Positions 10,609 through 22,309 of a stretch of DNA of 64,000 nucleotides are shown piece by piece; positions within the stretch are counted from its first letter, which is position 1; the number at the start of each line of letters is the position of its first letter. A program made the position numbers and the translations under genes. The notes under the pieces are model-generated. The model was not told where the DNA came from, did not search any database, and saw only the letters and a list, made by a program, of their open reading frames with translations. Origin of the DNA: Theobroma cacao (Eukaryota; Streptophyta; Magnoliopsida; Malvales; Malvaceae); the NCBI RefSeq assembly GCF_000208745.1, contig NC_030851.1, forward strand, positions 6,732,334-6,796,333, written 5' to 3'.

Positions 10609-12523
10609 TTAAGGGAGCAAAGATCAAACATCCAAACAAAAGCAAAGAAGAGAAACGATGGCAGGAAGCAGAAGGAAAGAAATCAGAGGAGAGAGGAAGA
10701 GGGTACCTTGTTGGTGAATGAGAAAGAGGAGAAAACTAGGGGAGGGGTTGGTGACGTCGCACAACTGCTTTAGTTCATGGAAGGAAAAGTTTGAATAAAA
10801 GATAATGACGAATAGAATATGACTGTTTGTTTGTTTGTTTGTTTGTTTGATGTTTCCTGCTGTTGTTTCTGACTTTTCTTGTATTTTGGTTGTCATGGCG
10901 GCTGGACTAGTAGTGGCAAGTTTGAGTTAAGAACATGGAGCCCAGCCCAAGCGTGATCATGGCTAATAAATAAACATACAGAGAAGCAAAACTTTATGCC
11001 AAACAACTAAACATTGGCTGCCCTCTTTCCATTTCTTTTGTTACTCTCTAGTAAGAGAGGCATCCTCTCCTAGGAGAAGCTGATGATGGGATTTATCATT
11101 GATTGTTTTGTGGTTGAATTGTTTATAAGTCCAATGTCCTTTATCCTATTTTTTTATTATTATTACTCTAATTAATCCATTTTATAACATAATAGAAAAG
11201 TGTAAATCATTTCTCAATATTAGTGTATCATACAAATAAATTCAATTTAGGGTTTCTCATATAATATCAATCATAAGGAGTTCATTGCTTAAGCCTTTTG
11301 ACATTTTTCTTTGGCACCAATACTAATTTCTTAACAAACAATTGTTACCTCAATGATGCACCTATTTTGTCCTCATAAATGCAATTGCCTTATCTTATTG
11401 TTATAAACGTCAATATGCCAATTTATCATAAATATGATGAAAAGAAATCTGGTGAAACTCATACTATATGTCTGAAGTCTAAACAAAAGACAAAGCACAT
11501 TCTCATTTGGATTCTATATATGTCTTGTCATCCTTTTCGTAAGTCCTTGGTTTTATGTCGAGCATCAGCATTGCCCCCATGGCAAGCACCACCCAGGAAA
11601 TTTCCTTGGTTCTTTTTCACATTCATATAAGCAACAAATCTCATTGTTAAGAAAATAGTCAAAAGAGGATTATATTTCTTCTTTAAATACGTAACGTTAT
11701 GAGAAAGGAGTAAGTCTAGTCAACAAAACGAGTTCCACCCCAATCTTATGGATTTGATATTCTATTATGCTACCAAAAAAAATTAAAAATACAAGTTGAA
11801 AACAACCATAGGCTTGAACAACTCATGCAACCATAAATTCTCCCACACCTTAGATTTTATAATGAATATAAAACATACATTTTAGACAAGTGGGCATTCA
11901 TTTTTTTTTCTTCGGTGGGGACGAGAGGAAGGAAATCAATTAGCTTTCTTCCATTTCACAAAATGCATTTCACTTAATTAATTAAAGGCCTACTTTGATT
12001 AGTTACAATTATGTTTAGTCAACTATCTTAACAGTATTAATTTTAATAAAAGAAAATCGGAATTAAAGATTACCGTGGCATTGTCAGTGGTACTATACTG
12101 GCCCTATTCTCATCGCAAGCCGCAATTGTTTACCTATCAAGATATCCAACTTGCTTTTGATTCTTTCATCTTGGCAAATTGCATCGCTTATGATATTGAC
12201 ATCCAACTGTTTGCAGCTCGACAACAAGAGGCTTTAACGTAAGCTTGACCTGTAGATGGAAATTTAAATTAGACACGGGAAAAAGAGAGGCACGTTGGAC
12301 ATTTGTATGGCCAAGTGAATCAGTAATCGAAAACAAAATTTATATGTATGCGGTATGACTTTTACTATGATTCAGCTTCAACTATTTGTTCCTAATTTGA
12401 TCTGCCTGGTGGATTGTACTATACATGTATATATGAAGCTAGTAAAAAAAGAAACGAATCATTCTTAAAATAAGATTCAAAGTTGCTATTTGAGTGAAGA
12501 AACATATATATATATATATATAN

Positions 12524-12566
<43 letters not shown>

Positions 12567-13729
12567 CAGAAAAAGTTTATAGAGTAATAGATTCTCAAAC
12601 TTTGGTTTGATTTGATCCCATTTTTCAACTTGATCATAAAATGAATGCCCTTTCCACACTCAAATACGAGAATAGATGCAGGAACAAATGAAAGCTAATG
12701 TCTTGGGCAAGACGCAAAGGTGTAAGGCCTCAAAGGTAATGTGTAATAAATATATGAAATGCATGGCTTGGAAATTAAGTTATGTTGGCACTTTTTGAAT
12801 AAAAAGTATTAAGGAGTAGGTCAATACTTCGATGCTTGTGAATTTGGTGAGGTAATTGGAAGCAAAAACGAGTATCTTTTTGTTTTATCGATCAAAACAG
12901 TACTATATCCTTTGAGGTCGTTATAGCCTACCAGTATATTTCTTATCTATAAATTAATAGTATATCCTTCATGGCTAAGTCTTGCTGCTGCACTATATTT
13001 CTCATCTACCGTGGCACTTTGGTTAAATCCCAAAACTAAGATGTGAATGGGGGGACAAAAAACAGATTCTTGACTTCGCTAATGCCCCGAAACCATTGGT
13101 GCCTTTTCATTTGGGTTTCTTTAAATAATTGCTCTAATTATGATAATAAAGAGAACAATCAATTGCTATTGCTCATTATTCTAACTAACAATTTATTTCT
13201 TCCTTGGTTATAAATTTTTCAAATCAACAACTGATTACCCCTTACTTACTGTAGTCTTTCATAATTATTTTTGAAAATTTGTGGAGATTATTCCTTCTAC
13301 AACTAATTTTTTATTTGATTAGCGTAATCTTTTTTAATTGTTTTCATTGAGATTTTGGAGAAACTTAACAATAATTTCCAATAGGGTTGTTTCTTCAACA
13401 ATTTCAATTTGGTCGTCAGTCAAATCAAAATACTCACGAGTTTGTGTAATACGTACCAATTCTTTGAGGATGTTTTGCTTATAAAACTTAGGATGTTCCC
13501 ATTTTTCCTAGTAATTATTAAGTTATTACCAACACAATTTGATTATAAATATTAAAAAATTGTTACTTTTTCAATACCAGTATCTTTAATTATTCATTAA
13601 CAAAGTAACAAACTGTTATCAGATACCTCTTTTAACTAATAGCATATAAATATTTTTATTCATGTAACAGGAATAGGATCTCCTTGATGGCGGAGGTCTT
13701 GCTCTTGCAGGTGAGTTACTGCTATTAAA
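10609..13729. other. AT-rich intergenic region with microsatellites
   Basis: The region holds the divergent upstream flank of the ATL gene, a (GTTT)n run at 10825-10849, and a long (AT)n run at 12503-12564 containing one N at 12523, probably a collapsed repeat. No gene was recognised. Short open frames lack family resemblance. Confidence 0.6.
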
Positions 13730-14380
13730 CTATACATTGGCTGGTTTTGGAGTACCATTATCGCGGTGGCCAGGCCCAGGTGGAGGAGATGGTTTTGGAC
13801 TACCAACACCGCTGTGGCCAGGTCCAGATGGACGAATAGGTGCCTGAGGCAAAATCCCAAAGTTCAGTTCCGTTGGGTAAGGTCGGGCATCGATTGCTGA
13901 AATGACAGGGCCCAACACTAGTACAAGCAGACAGCTCAACAAAACTGAAGTCTCAATTGCCAGCCTCGTTCTTCTCAATGCTTCTATTTCTGTCTCGGAT
14001 TTTTTATGATCTATGATTCTTGTGGTTGTGGTGTTCTTTCTTGCTGGTGTCAATTTAATCTCAAATTTGACAAGTACTTGAACTGAGTATCTCAAGCCTG
14101 ATATGTTGCTTCTTCTAAGTTGATTAATATGGCAGTAAAAATTTATGTTATATTTGCAACCCACAGAAGGAGTTTCAAATCTACTGTCAGAATATAAGCA
14201 AACCAAAAGTAAAAAAAAAAAAACAGCAAACATATAGACTTCAGTTCGGATCAAACTATTGCCTATTGGTGCCCTTTGATTTGGGTTCTGTTTTTCAACA
14301 CTTTCAGCTTGACTAATGAGGCCATAGCCCATTGGTACCAAGGATAGCTTGAGTTGTTGAAGCAAACCATCAAATTGCAA
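13730..14380 (-). CDS. Putative secreted Gly/Pro-rich peptide precursor (PIP/CEP-like tail), gene model uncertain
   Basis: The 216-residue frame ends in a strong signal-anchor-like hydrophobic stretch (about 141-162, SVLLSCLLVLVLGPVISA). A short mature part follows with two copies of a 16-residue repeat, GPGHSGVGSPKP and GPGHRDNGTPKP (186-213). A hydrophobic leader plus a short C-terminal GxGH/Pro-rich motif is the layout of plant secreted signalling peptides such as PIP and CEP precursors, but the core does not match either family exactly. No Met lies just before the hydrophobic stretch. The N-terminal 130 residues look poorly coding, and a T-rich tract ending in CAG (about 14185-14220) may be an intron acceptor. 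The true 5' exon is therefore unknown. The next gene (BAHD) is divergent, 370 bp away. Confidence 0.45.
   Translation of the reverse strand: MQFDGLLQQLKLSLVPMGYGLISQAESVEKQNPNQRAPIGNSLIRTEVYMFAVFFFLLLVCLYSDSRFETPSVGCKYNINFYCHINQLRRSNISGLRYSVQVLVKFEIKLTPARKNTTTTRIIDHKKSETEIEALRRTRLAIETSVLLSCLLVLVLGPVISAIDARPYPTELNFGILPQAPIRPSGPGHSGVGSPKPSPPPGPGHRDNGTPKPANV
13743..13838 (-). repeat. 48-bp tandem duplication within the peptide ORF
   Basis: Units 13743-13790 and 13791-13838 both begin GGTTTTGGA and align without gaps, with differences mostly in the second half. 48 bp is exactly 16 codons, so the duplication keeps the frame and doubles the GPGHxxxGxPKP motif. Confidence 0.85.
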
Positions 14381-14749
14381 TTTAATCTAAAAATTACTGT
14401 TTACATTTGTGATAAGTTATAGCCGTTGGAAGAATGCCTCATTATCCCACTCAAAGATTCATAATAATCATGGACTATAACTCATCTTTTTTCTTTTTTT
14501 TATTGATTGATAACTCATGTTAGTGGAAACTTTTTTAATATAATTACTAAATTAGGAAAAATTAATCAAAATTAATTAATGTCAGTTGCAAAACTGTTTT
14601 TAGTTTCAACGCTTGGAAGAAATAAGGTGCTTAAAACTGAAGGTCCTTAAAACCTTGTCTCCATCAACTGTCTGATGGGGGTTTCTTAGAGACCAGGGAT
14701 CTTTAACTCCCATTTCTCCTATCCTTCCCATTTAAATTAAAAATGTTTA

Positions 14750-16117
14750 ATGGCAAAAGCATTGCTGTTGCAAGTAAAAATGCAGGTTCACATCCAAACA
14801 CGAAAGTTGATAAAGCCATCGAATCCAACTCCACATCACCTCAGAGACTTGAAGTTATCATGCTTTGATCAGATTGCTCCTCCAACATACAGCTCCTTCG
14901 TTTACTTCTTTCCTGCTGATAATCGTATCAGCACTTCCACTTCCATCCAAGATGAAAGACTAGAAAAACTAGAAAATTCACTGTCAGAGGTACTAACCAG
15001 CTTTTACCCTCTAGCAGGTAGATACGTTGAAGATAGGCACGCCATTGATTGCAGCGACAAAGGCGCAGAATATTTAGAAGCTCAAGTGAATGCCAATCTA
15101 AATCAATTTATCCTGGAGGAGTTAGACGCTGAATTGCTGAACCATTTGGTTCCTTTTCCGAATGAGCTCATCTTTACTCCCACAATCCTGGCGGTTCAAA
15201 TTAACGAATTTGCTTGTGGTGGTTTAGCTATTGGTCTGAGTCTTTCACACAAGTTTGCTGATGGATTTACACTATTCTCCTTCATGAACGAATGGGCTAC
15301 TTCTAGCCGCTTAGGGGCAGATAGAGTAAAATGTTTAAGCTTTGAAAGCGGATCTGTTTTGCCTGCAACGTGTACAGCAACGCATAAAATTCCAGTCCCA
15401 GATGATAATTCAGAAAAGCTTATCACAAGGAGATTTATTTTCAGTGAAGCCGCTATATCTGCTCTCAAAGCTAAAGCCGTTGCCTTGGCTGGTGATTTAG
15501 GACTTAAAAGCCAGCAGCAGCCTTCCAGAGTGCAGCTGATGATTGCCCTCATATGGAAGGCTCGCATTGTTCTGGCTCAAGCAAAACACGGGTCATTAAG
15601 GAATTCATTACAAATCTTTCCTTTTAACTTTCGTGGGAAAACAGCCATACATATACCACTGAATGCTGCAGGGAACCTATTCAGGAATATCAATGTCCGA
15701 TTTACAGCAAATGACAGGAAGCTGGACTTGCACCATTTGGCGAATCTAGTGGGAAATGAAATAAGGCATGCTGCCGAATCTTTTGCAAAAACAGAACGGG
15801 CTGAGGATTTGTTATTGTCTGCAACTAGTTCGTCGAGGGAGATCCATGAAGAACTAATCGAAGGGAATACAGATATTTGCATCCTTACTAGCCTGTGCAA
15901 ATTTCCCTATTATGAAGCTGATTTTGGTTGGGGAAAGCCTGCTTGGATAGCAAGTGTGCATAAGCCGGTGGAAATGGTTCTGTTAATGGACACCAGGTGT
16001 AGTAGTGAAATTGAAGCATGGATAACCTTGGAACCAAGCGACATGCTTCAATTCCAGCAAGACCCTGATATTTTGGCCTATAGTTGCAAGCCTGCAGAAT
16101 ACTACTCAGTAAGTTAG
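14750..16117 (+). CDS. BAHD-family O-acyltransferase, vinorine-synthase-like
   Basis: This intronless 455-residue enzyme belongs to the BAHD class, soluble acyl-CoA-dependent transferases that esterify alkaloid, terpenoid or phenolic alcohols. Both signature motifs are present. HKFAD (H167-D171) supplies the catalytic His, and DFGWG (391-395) is the structural loop. The N terminus (IKPSNPTPHHL, then SCFDQIAPPTY) is typical of the vinorine synthase/alcohol acetyltransferase clade. Family alignment suggests that Met11 (14780, MQVHIQ) may be the real start; the upstream ATG adds ten residues without family similarity. The conserved GNLxR segment (residues about 309-313) is kept. There are no frame breaks and the length is normal. 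The substrate cannot be read from sequence. Upstream 14381-14749 is AT-rich promoter sequence. Confidence 0.93.
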   Translation: MAKALLLQVKMQVHIQTRKLIKPSNPTPHHLRDLKLSCFDQIAPPTYSSFVYFFPADNRISTSTSIQDERLEKLENSLSEVLTSFYPLAGRYVEDRHAIDCSDKGAEYLEAQVNANLNQFILEELDAELLNHLVPFPNELIFTPTILAVQINEFACGGLAIGLSLSHKFADGFTLFSFMNEWATSSRLGADRVKCLSFESGSVLPATCTATHKIPVPDDNSEKLITRRFIFSEAAISALKAKAVALAGDLGLKSQQQPSRVQLMIALIWKARIVLAQAKHGSLRNSLQIFPFNFRGKTAIHIPLNAAGNLFRNINVRFTANDRKLDLHHLANLVGNEIRHAAESFAKTERAEDLLLSATSSSREIHEELIEGNTDICILTSLCKFPYYEADFGWGKPAWIASVHKPVEMVLLMDTRCSSEIEAWITLEPSDMLQFQQDPDILAYSCKPAEYYSVS

Positions 16118-16719
16118 GACTTTAACTTTCTCCAATGGTCCCAGCTGCAGTGCATTAAGTCAATCTATAGCACTTCAGTCAATAGAATTGCTAATTTTGT
16201 ATTTTCCTTGATTTTATGATTTTTCTATTTGATAGTACCATGTTAACGAGACAACAGCAAGATATGATACGTAGGCCCAATCCATTTTTCTAGTCAAATG
16301 TCAAAAAGCTAAGCCCAACATTTGCAGCCTGTAGAGGACTAGATTAAAGCAATTATTTTTCTGAGCTAAACTTGGGTTATTGCCAGACCTTGTTATTGGT
16401 TGGCAACTATTTCCACCATTAGATTGCTGATACACCTTCTTTCTGTGTCTACTAAGGCTAAGTTTGTTAAAAAAAAATCATTTTACTTAATTAACATTTC
16501 TCTGTTAACTAAATTATTCAAATATTTTGTAATTTCCTAACCAAATTATATGCATTGTCTTATTTTTTTGTTGAAATGTATATGCATTATCTTCAAATTT
16601 GACAAGAACGGGTTTCTATGGAAAAATGAGCAAAAATTCAAGAGCTTGACAATTAAAATTCCAAAACTTTCCTAAAACGGATTAATTAATTGATTAGCAA
16701 AAAGAAACTACAATGATAC
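16118..16719. other. Intergenic, AT-rich
   Basis: This holds the 3' flank of the acyltransferase gene. Only short T- and A-rich tracts were seen, with no gene. Confidence 0.5.
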
Positions 16720-18651
16720 TAATGGGTTTGACTATGGACGACATGTTCAAAATATGTAACGGAAAGAAAATTAAAACTTTATAACTAAACAATAAAAACT
16801 TACCTCCACCCATAGATCACCTTAGTGATATTTAACATATAAATGCACAAAATAAATTATTATTCAGAAAGTTACCTTACCAAGTAATTTCGTAATCACA
16901 ATAACACTTCCTGAAGCAATCCCGCGAATATCATAAGGAGCAAAAACCCTAACTAATTAAGTGTTTGGCCTCTAATAGTAGTACACACAATTGCACTTGA
17001 AGCTTCAACAAAGAAGAGAGTTTTTAACTATATTTTGTGCTAGCAAAGAGGACAATAATTGTCTCTTTTTTTTTCATAATCTTAGCAAAACCTCTCTCAA
17101 AAATTGCTTCATAAGCAATTTTCTCTTTCACACAAAGGAAGTGGTGGCAAAGAAAGAAAACGTTTTTCTTTTTTTGACAAAAACTACGTTTTCCTCAATT
17201 GTGAAAACTCTCATATAGAAAATAGTTAAAATGTGACTTATATAGTTAGTTTAAAATAACTTCAATNCTCAATTGTGAAAACTCTCATATAGAAAATAGT
17301 TAAAATGTGACTTATATAGTTAGTTTAAAATAACTTCAATTTTACAATTAAGTCCTCAATATTATAACACATTATAATATTAGGTCCATTACTTAATTAA
17401 ACTCTTTTAATTAAGTCATTGGAAATTAAAATCAAAATTAATTTCCTTTATATTTTGCAATCAAGACCTTATAGTTATAACTATTTATAATTATATCTAA
17501 AACTTAATTAAATTTGTTTAATTAAGTTTATAGAAGTTAATTACCTAGCATGTGATTTAAGTCTAACTCAAATCATCACTCTCCCAATTTAATTCAAATA
17601 CAATCATTGTGTGTGATCCATTAAGTTCCCAACATGTTGGCAATGAATTGATTAATGATTTAATTGATTAATATAAATTTTTATCAATTAATTTATAATC
17701 AATTTCATAAACCAAGATTGGCATTTAGCAATGCATCATGGTCACCAAATTATTAGGAGAGTCAAATGGTTCTTTGATAATCTTTCAATGTACAGTTTAT
17801 TAGTGTAATTCATTCCCTCATCATATATCCTAGAAATGATAAGAGCTTGATATAATATCTACTCTTATTAACCTCTATAATTGTTCCTGCATTAGTTTTA
17901 TAGAGAGTTATGAAATCTTTTTCATAATCTTTTTCATAATCTCTATGTCGCCTTGGCCAAGGACTTCAATAAGCTAATGTTAACTAAGAATTGATAGGAT
18001 ATGTCCTTTAAAGCACTTGAGATGATGATTCGTATTTGGACCATTCATTTGCCTTCACATGCTTCATACTATATCCAAAAACATCCTGTTTTGGCATCAT
18101 TGGTTAGGCATCTGTAGGGATGAAATCAAAGTATAGCACTTCACATATAAGATAACCTGATGTCTCAAGTCTAGGGAGTTTTTACACGACTGATACATAA
18201 GAAGTGTTGCATAGACACTGGAGTGTATTACCAAATGCACTTTTCATGATGGGTCATGTTCAGTGAACTTGCTATCCTAGGTAAGCACTTATATTCTAAT
18301 TCCAAATATCTCTATATTTCAATTTATGAGATCGATTGCTTACTTCCAAAGTAAAGAACATAGAATATAGCAGTCTTTAAGCATCATTGATGTTCAGTCT
18401 CAATGATACATTGATCAAGAACATTTTGAGATTATACTTTAATACATAAAGATCTTATAACTGCAACTCATTACAGTTCCCTTGCAAGGCATATTAATCT
18501 CATAAACTTCATCCTATTAAACTTATAATTTATTATAATTGATGTCTTATTGATGAAGAAAAACCTCTAATCATTCAACTTAAATGATACTGTTGCATGA
18601 TTGGAATCAAACCTTAAACAATCTCAATTGGCTACAGGGCTCATCCCAACA
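16720..18651 (-). mobile_element. Probable solo LTR of a copia-type element
   Basis: On the minus strand the block begins TGTTGGGATGAGCCCTGTAG, a start familiar from plant copia LTRs of the TGTTGGGAT type. It ends ...ACCCATTA, with TA where CA is expected. A 5-bp direct repeat GATAC flanks it (16715-16719 and 18652-18656). No coding sequence lies inside, so this is an LTR alone. A 73-bp exact duplication around an N (17194-17340) is an assembly artefact and inflates the length. Confidence 0.6.
17194..17340. repeat. Exact 73-bp direct duplication flanking one N
   Basis: Bases 17194-17266 and 17268-17340 are identical and are separated only by the single N at 17267. This is what an assembler leaves when two overlapping contig ends are joined without merging, so it is probably not biological. 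Confidence 0.9.
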
Positions 18652-18764
18652 GATACAAGATTCTTATTAGCTAGGGATCTGATGCATCACACGCAAATAC
18701 ACAACTAGGATTAATAGTTAATACGTAATTAGTAAGTGTTTCGCGCTTGCAAGGAACGACTGTC

Positions 18765-20485
18765 ATGCTTAGCAATTTCGTTGCTTTGCCCACTTCTGGA
18801 AGTAAGAATGTTGAAGAAGCAATAGTCTGTGGATTTCCTTGTAAGCTTAGTCGAGTCAGCCTTATCTTGCAAGGAACAGGTCAGACGCGTTTCTTTCAGG
18901 TGCAAAGCTATATCTTAGTTGACCAAATATGCAGAAAATTTTGTGTGAAAATTTTAAGCTTACTCGTTTCTTTTAAGCTTTTAGGTTGGTGTTAAAATTT
19001 TGGTGATGATGTCTACAAAAGGTTGGTCTGCTTCTTACAGGCTGCAAAATTGCGCTGAATCGCTACTTCGTCCTTACAAATCTAACTTAGGCAATATCTC
19101 TCAACAACACCTCCTGCAGGACGCCATGGCTAAACGACATGGTTACCCTATGCACCAAGGGTCGCGATTGATCAGCACCAATATAGGACTATGGAGAAAA
19201 CTCGATGCTGGCATGTTAGTCATATAAATCTCCCTGATGAATTTCCATTTTATTATCCTCATTAAGCAGTTTGTGACATTGATGAAATAACTCTTCAACT
19301 ATGTGTATGTTTTAACTGTAGTACCAAGGATGAGAGGGAGAAGAGTAGCCCACCACCCGGTTCAGCTCCTCCAAAGTTCAACTTCTTCCTGTGGTATGAA
19401 CTCACTTAAGCTTTGATATTCGAAGTTTCAAAACCAAAAATTTACTTAAGCTTTGATGCAGGGCCAAATGCATTTTGGGCTCTGTGCTGAGCTTCTCGCT
19501 GCCCTTCTGGAAGGAAAAATGGACAAAATTGAAGAGGATTGAAGGTACATGTTATGGGATAAATATAATTCATAATTGTTTCCCATCTCCAAAAAAATGT
19601 CTAGAGATTTGGGAAAGAGTATAGAATAAGAGTTACAGAAAACTTGACTGGTGAAGGTTTAGTGCAGATCAAATTTACTTTCAAATTTTGAAACGTATTT
19701 CAGGAGAAGCAGAAATGGTAGTCGAAGAGGTTGAAAATGTAGCGGAGGTAGTGGAAAAGGTAGCAACAGCAGCAGAGAAGTTATCAGCTCAGGTGGCGGA
19801 AAAGCTCCCTGATGATAGCATGCTGAAAAAGGCAGCTCTGGTGGTCGAACATGTTTCAGAAGAAACTGCCCAAGATGCTCACGTCACAACAGAATTCATC
19901 CACCAGGTAATGCCTTTGCCCCTCATCTCTTCCCCCGCTCCATCCCCAAGTTCGTTTTTCTATAATAATACTATTACTAAATTAATATAAGATATAACCA
20001 AAAGTGTGGGCAACTGAAACTTCTGCTAGGTCCCAAAAGTCAATGGTTGACCTGACCCAGCAGTTTTATCTGAAATCGTTGCTTTGAGTATGGTGCACTC
20101 TTGAGAAATGGAAATGTTTGATTACCCTTTTTTTTTTCCTTTTTATATCCCTCTATGAACGAATTGAAAGTAAAATTTTGTTTGCTTTGGGCCAGTGAAT
20201 TAATTTAGTGTTATGTGGAGTTGATATACCCTTAACCTTAACTAGGATTATATCTTTTCCTCTCTTTCTTTTGCCATAAAATTTCATTCCAATTGATCGT
20301 GGAAAAGCAAATCTAAGAAATGTAAAGTCAAATTAGAAATCTGGCAAATGCTTTAAGCCCGTTGTTGATTGATCTGTGTCGCTAAACATATATAGGTTGA
20401 GGCATTGAAGCACGACGTGGATGGCGTGGAGTCTTTGGTTGAACCCATCGTTAACAAGATCGTGAAGCAAAAGCAAGGAGGCTAA
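18765..20485 (+). CDS. Small uncharacterised, probably plastid-targeted protein (multi-exon)
   Basis: A consistent set of GT-AG exons can be read: an exon ending at 19214, then 19322-19393, 19462-19544, 19704-19906 and 20396-20485, with phases that match throughout and a stop at 20483-20485. The product has a Ser/Pro-rich segment (EKSSPPPGSAPPKFN), one hydrophobic stretch (FFLWAKCILGSVLSFSLPFW), a basic turn, and a long amphipathic Glu/Val/Ala-rich helix with repeated EMVVEEVENVAEVVEKV-type heptads. This resembles a conserved plant family of unknown function usually predicted as chloroplast proteins with a coiled-coil tail. The 5' end is unsure: a first exon with ATG at 18765 and donor near 18880 joined to an acceptor near 19021 is one workable model. 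The next exon could also start at the ATG near 19006. Confidence 0.7.
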
Positions 20486-21904
20486 GGAAAGTAATTTATT
20501 TACACGTTTCTTGCCTTTTAACCTGTTCAAGCCGTTGCCCATTGTTAACTACCATTGACAAATACATATTGTTTGGACTTTGTATTTCAATAATTTTAAA
20601 AACCAATTGTATAAGTGAACGTGTTTTGGATTGAACTTTTATTTAATAAAAAAATATGAAAATTAATTGATATGGTTGATTATATTTTGAATCAACTATT
20701 CTAGAATGCACAGTATTAGGTGATATTTTTATGATCAATTATTCCATTTTTATAAAATAATATGGAAGAAATATGGAAAATATAAGAAAAGGAAAGAGAC
20801 ATGGTTAAATTGTTTCTATCTTTCCTGAAAAAAAAATTCCTTGCTTTACATGTATGTTTGTACAAAAAAATAAAAACAAAAACAATTTATTATTTAATTA
20901 AATACAATTGTAACCACGCTGCCTCATGTCCAACTGTCGAGTGCCAAATCCCTTGACCTTTCAAAAAAAAAAAAAAACCAAATCCCTTTATAAATAATCT
21001 ATATTAATTATATATTATTAATTTAATTGAATTTCAAAATCAATTAAGGCTTGGAAAACTTTAACCCATTTTAATCCAATTATTAAGAATATATATATTT
21101 TTTTTTTATTTAAAGAGCAAAATTTCATTTATATTTTCCTAATGTAACACTTATTTTTTTTTAAAATAACCAAAGAGAATTCTTTCTTCTAAAATAATCT
21201 TGTATATTTCCATGGTCCAAGTAAGCGAAAGGCTTACAAAAAGAAAAACGACCGGACATCATGCTTCCGAGACTTACGATTCCAAGTTCCCCGGCACATG
21301 GGTCACGGTGACAACGACAAAATGTAGGTATAAACATGGATCACAATTTATAAAAAGGGTCTGGAAAAGAAGAAAAGCAAACTGAAACGGCAAAACAAAA
21401 ACAATGTTAACGTACGAAACCTTGAACTTGTTCTTTATTAAAAGCTGCAAAAGAAAAAGATGACAAAAGAAAATCCAAATCAGAATCTGAGAAAGATGGG
21501 AGACTGAATGAAAATCCTGTTGACTCCTTCGACTAACAACAAAATTGCAGATTTGCTCTCTCAACTATGAATTGAAGCCTAATCACGTGGTTTACTACGA
21601 TACTTTAATGTTAGCCCTTTTGTTTTTTAGCAGGATTGGATATTAAAAGTGATACTACTACTCCATTTTCGTTGTTGTCGATAACAGAGGAAAAATATTC
21701 TCAGAAAAAGAAACAGAATGATATAATTTAAGAAAATAAGATGAAGCCAAGCGGAAGTGGCAGATCCATCAATGTCAAACTATCAGATAATCGACTGTAT
21801 ATAAACCCATGCACTCAAAAAAGGAAAAGAAAAACGATAATGAAGGCAACCACAAGGATAAGCCCTCTGTAACCGTAGACCAAAAAAAACACCAGCCATC
21901 GACT
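20486..21904. other. AT-rich intergenic region, no gene seen
   Basis: There are long A/T tracts and no recognisable repeat ends. The distal 100-200 bp should include the 3' UTR of the first AGP gene. Confidence 0.5.
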
Positions 21905-22309
21905 CTACATGAGCAAAACGGCAGCGAAGACACCAATAGCAACGGGCGCAGCGGTAGAAAATCTGTTGAAAACGGCAGCATTCTCGGCTGGCGCAAGCGC
22001 ATCAGATGGTGGCATGGAAATCGATGGAGTTGTAGCCACAACAGGAGACTTAGTCGGGGCAGAGTGGACAACGGGAGAGGGTGCAGAAGCCGATGGAGTC
22101 TTCATCTGTGAAGGCGCATGAGCCGGTGGGTAGACGGAATGCCTTGGCGCATAAGATGGAGTATGGGCTACTGGAGCATTGGCTGGCGGATTGGTTGAAG
22201 GAGAACTCGGAGAATGAACTGGAGCTGGTGCCGGCGATGGAGATTGTGCAGCAACAAGACCGAAAAGCAATGCCGACAGCATCACGCAATCAATGCTTGA
22301 ACGAGCCAT
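21905..22309 (-). CDS. Classical arabinogalactan protein 1 of 3
   Basis: This 134-residue cell-surface proteoglycan core protein has an N-terminal signal peptide (about 1-21, ending GLVAAQ). Its body of about 85 residues is rich in Pro, Ala, Ser and Thr, with SP/AP/TP dipeptides that direct Hyp-arabinogalactan addition (SPSPAPAP). The hydrophobic C terminus (APVAIGVFAAVLLM) fits a GPI-anchor signal, with a small-residue cleavage area near ALAPAENAAVF. It is a single exon. The start at 22309 gives MARSSIDCVML, matching the MA(R/K/L)S starts of its two neighbours. His- and Tyr-containing stretches (APRHSVYPPAHAP) set it apart from the other two copies. It is the most diverged member of the tandem cluster. 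Confidence 0.9.
   Translation of the reverse strand: MARSSIDCVMLSALLFGLVAAQSPSPAPAPVHSPSSPSTNPPANAPVAHTPSYAPRHSVYPPAHAPSQMKTPSASAPSPVVHSAPTKSPVVATTPSISMPPSDALAPAENAAVFNRFSTAAPVAIGVFAAVLLM

Noticed and set aside
12503..12564. Long (AT)n run as a structural element
   Set aside because: This is a simple microsatellite with an embedded N; its length is unreliable. The same applies to 34537-34560 and 50669-50715.
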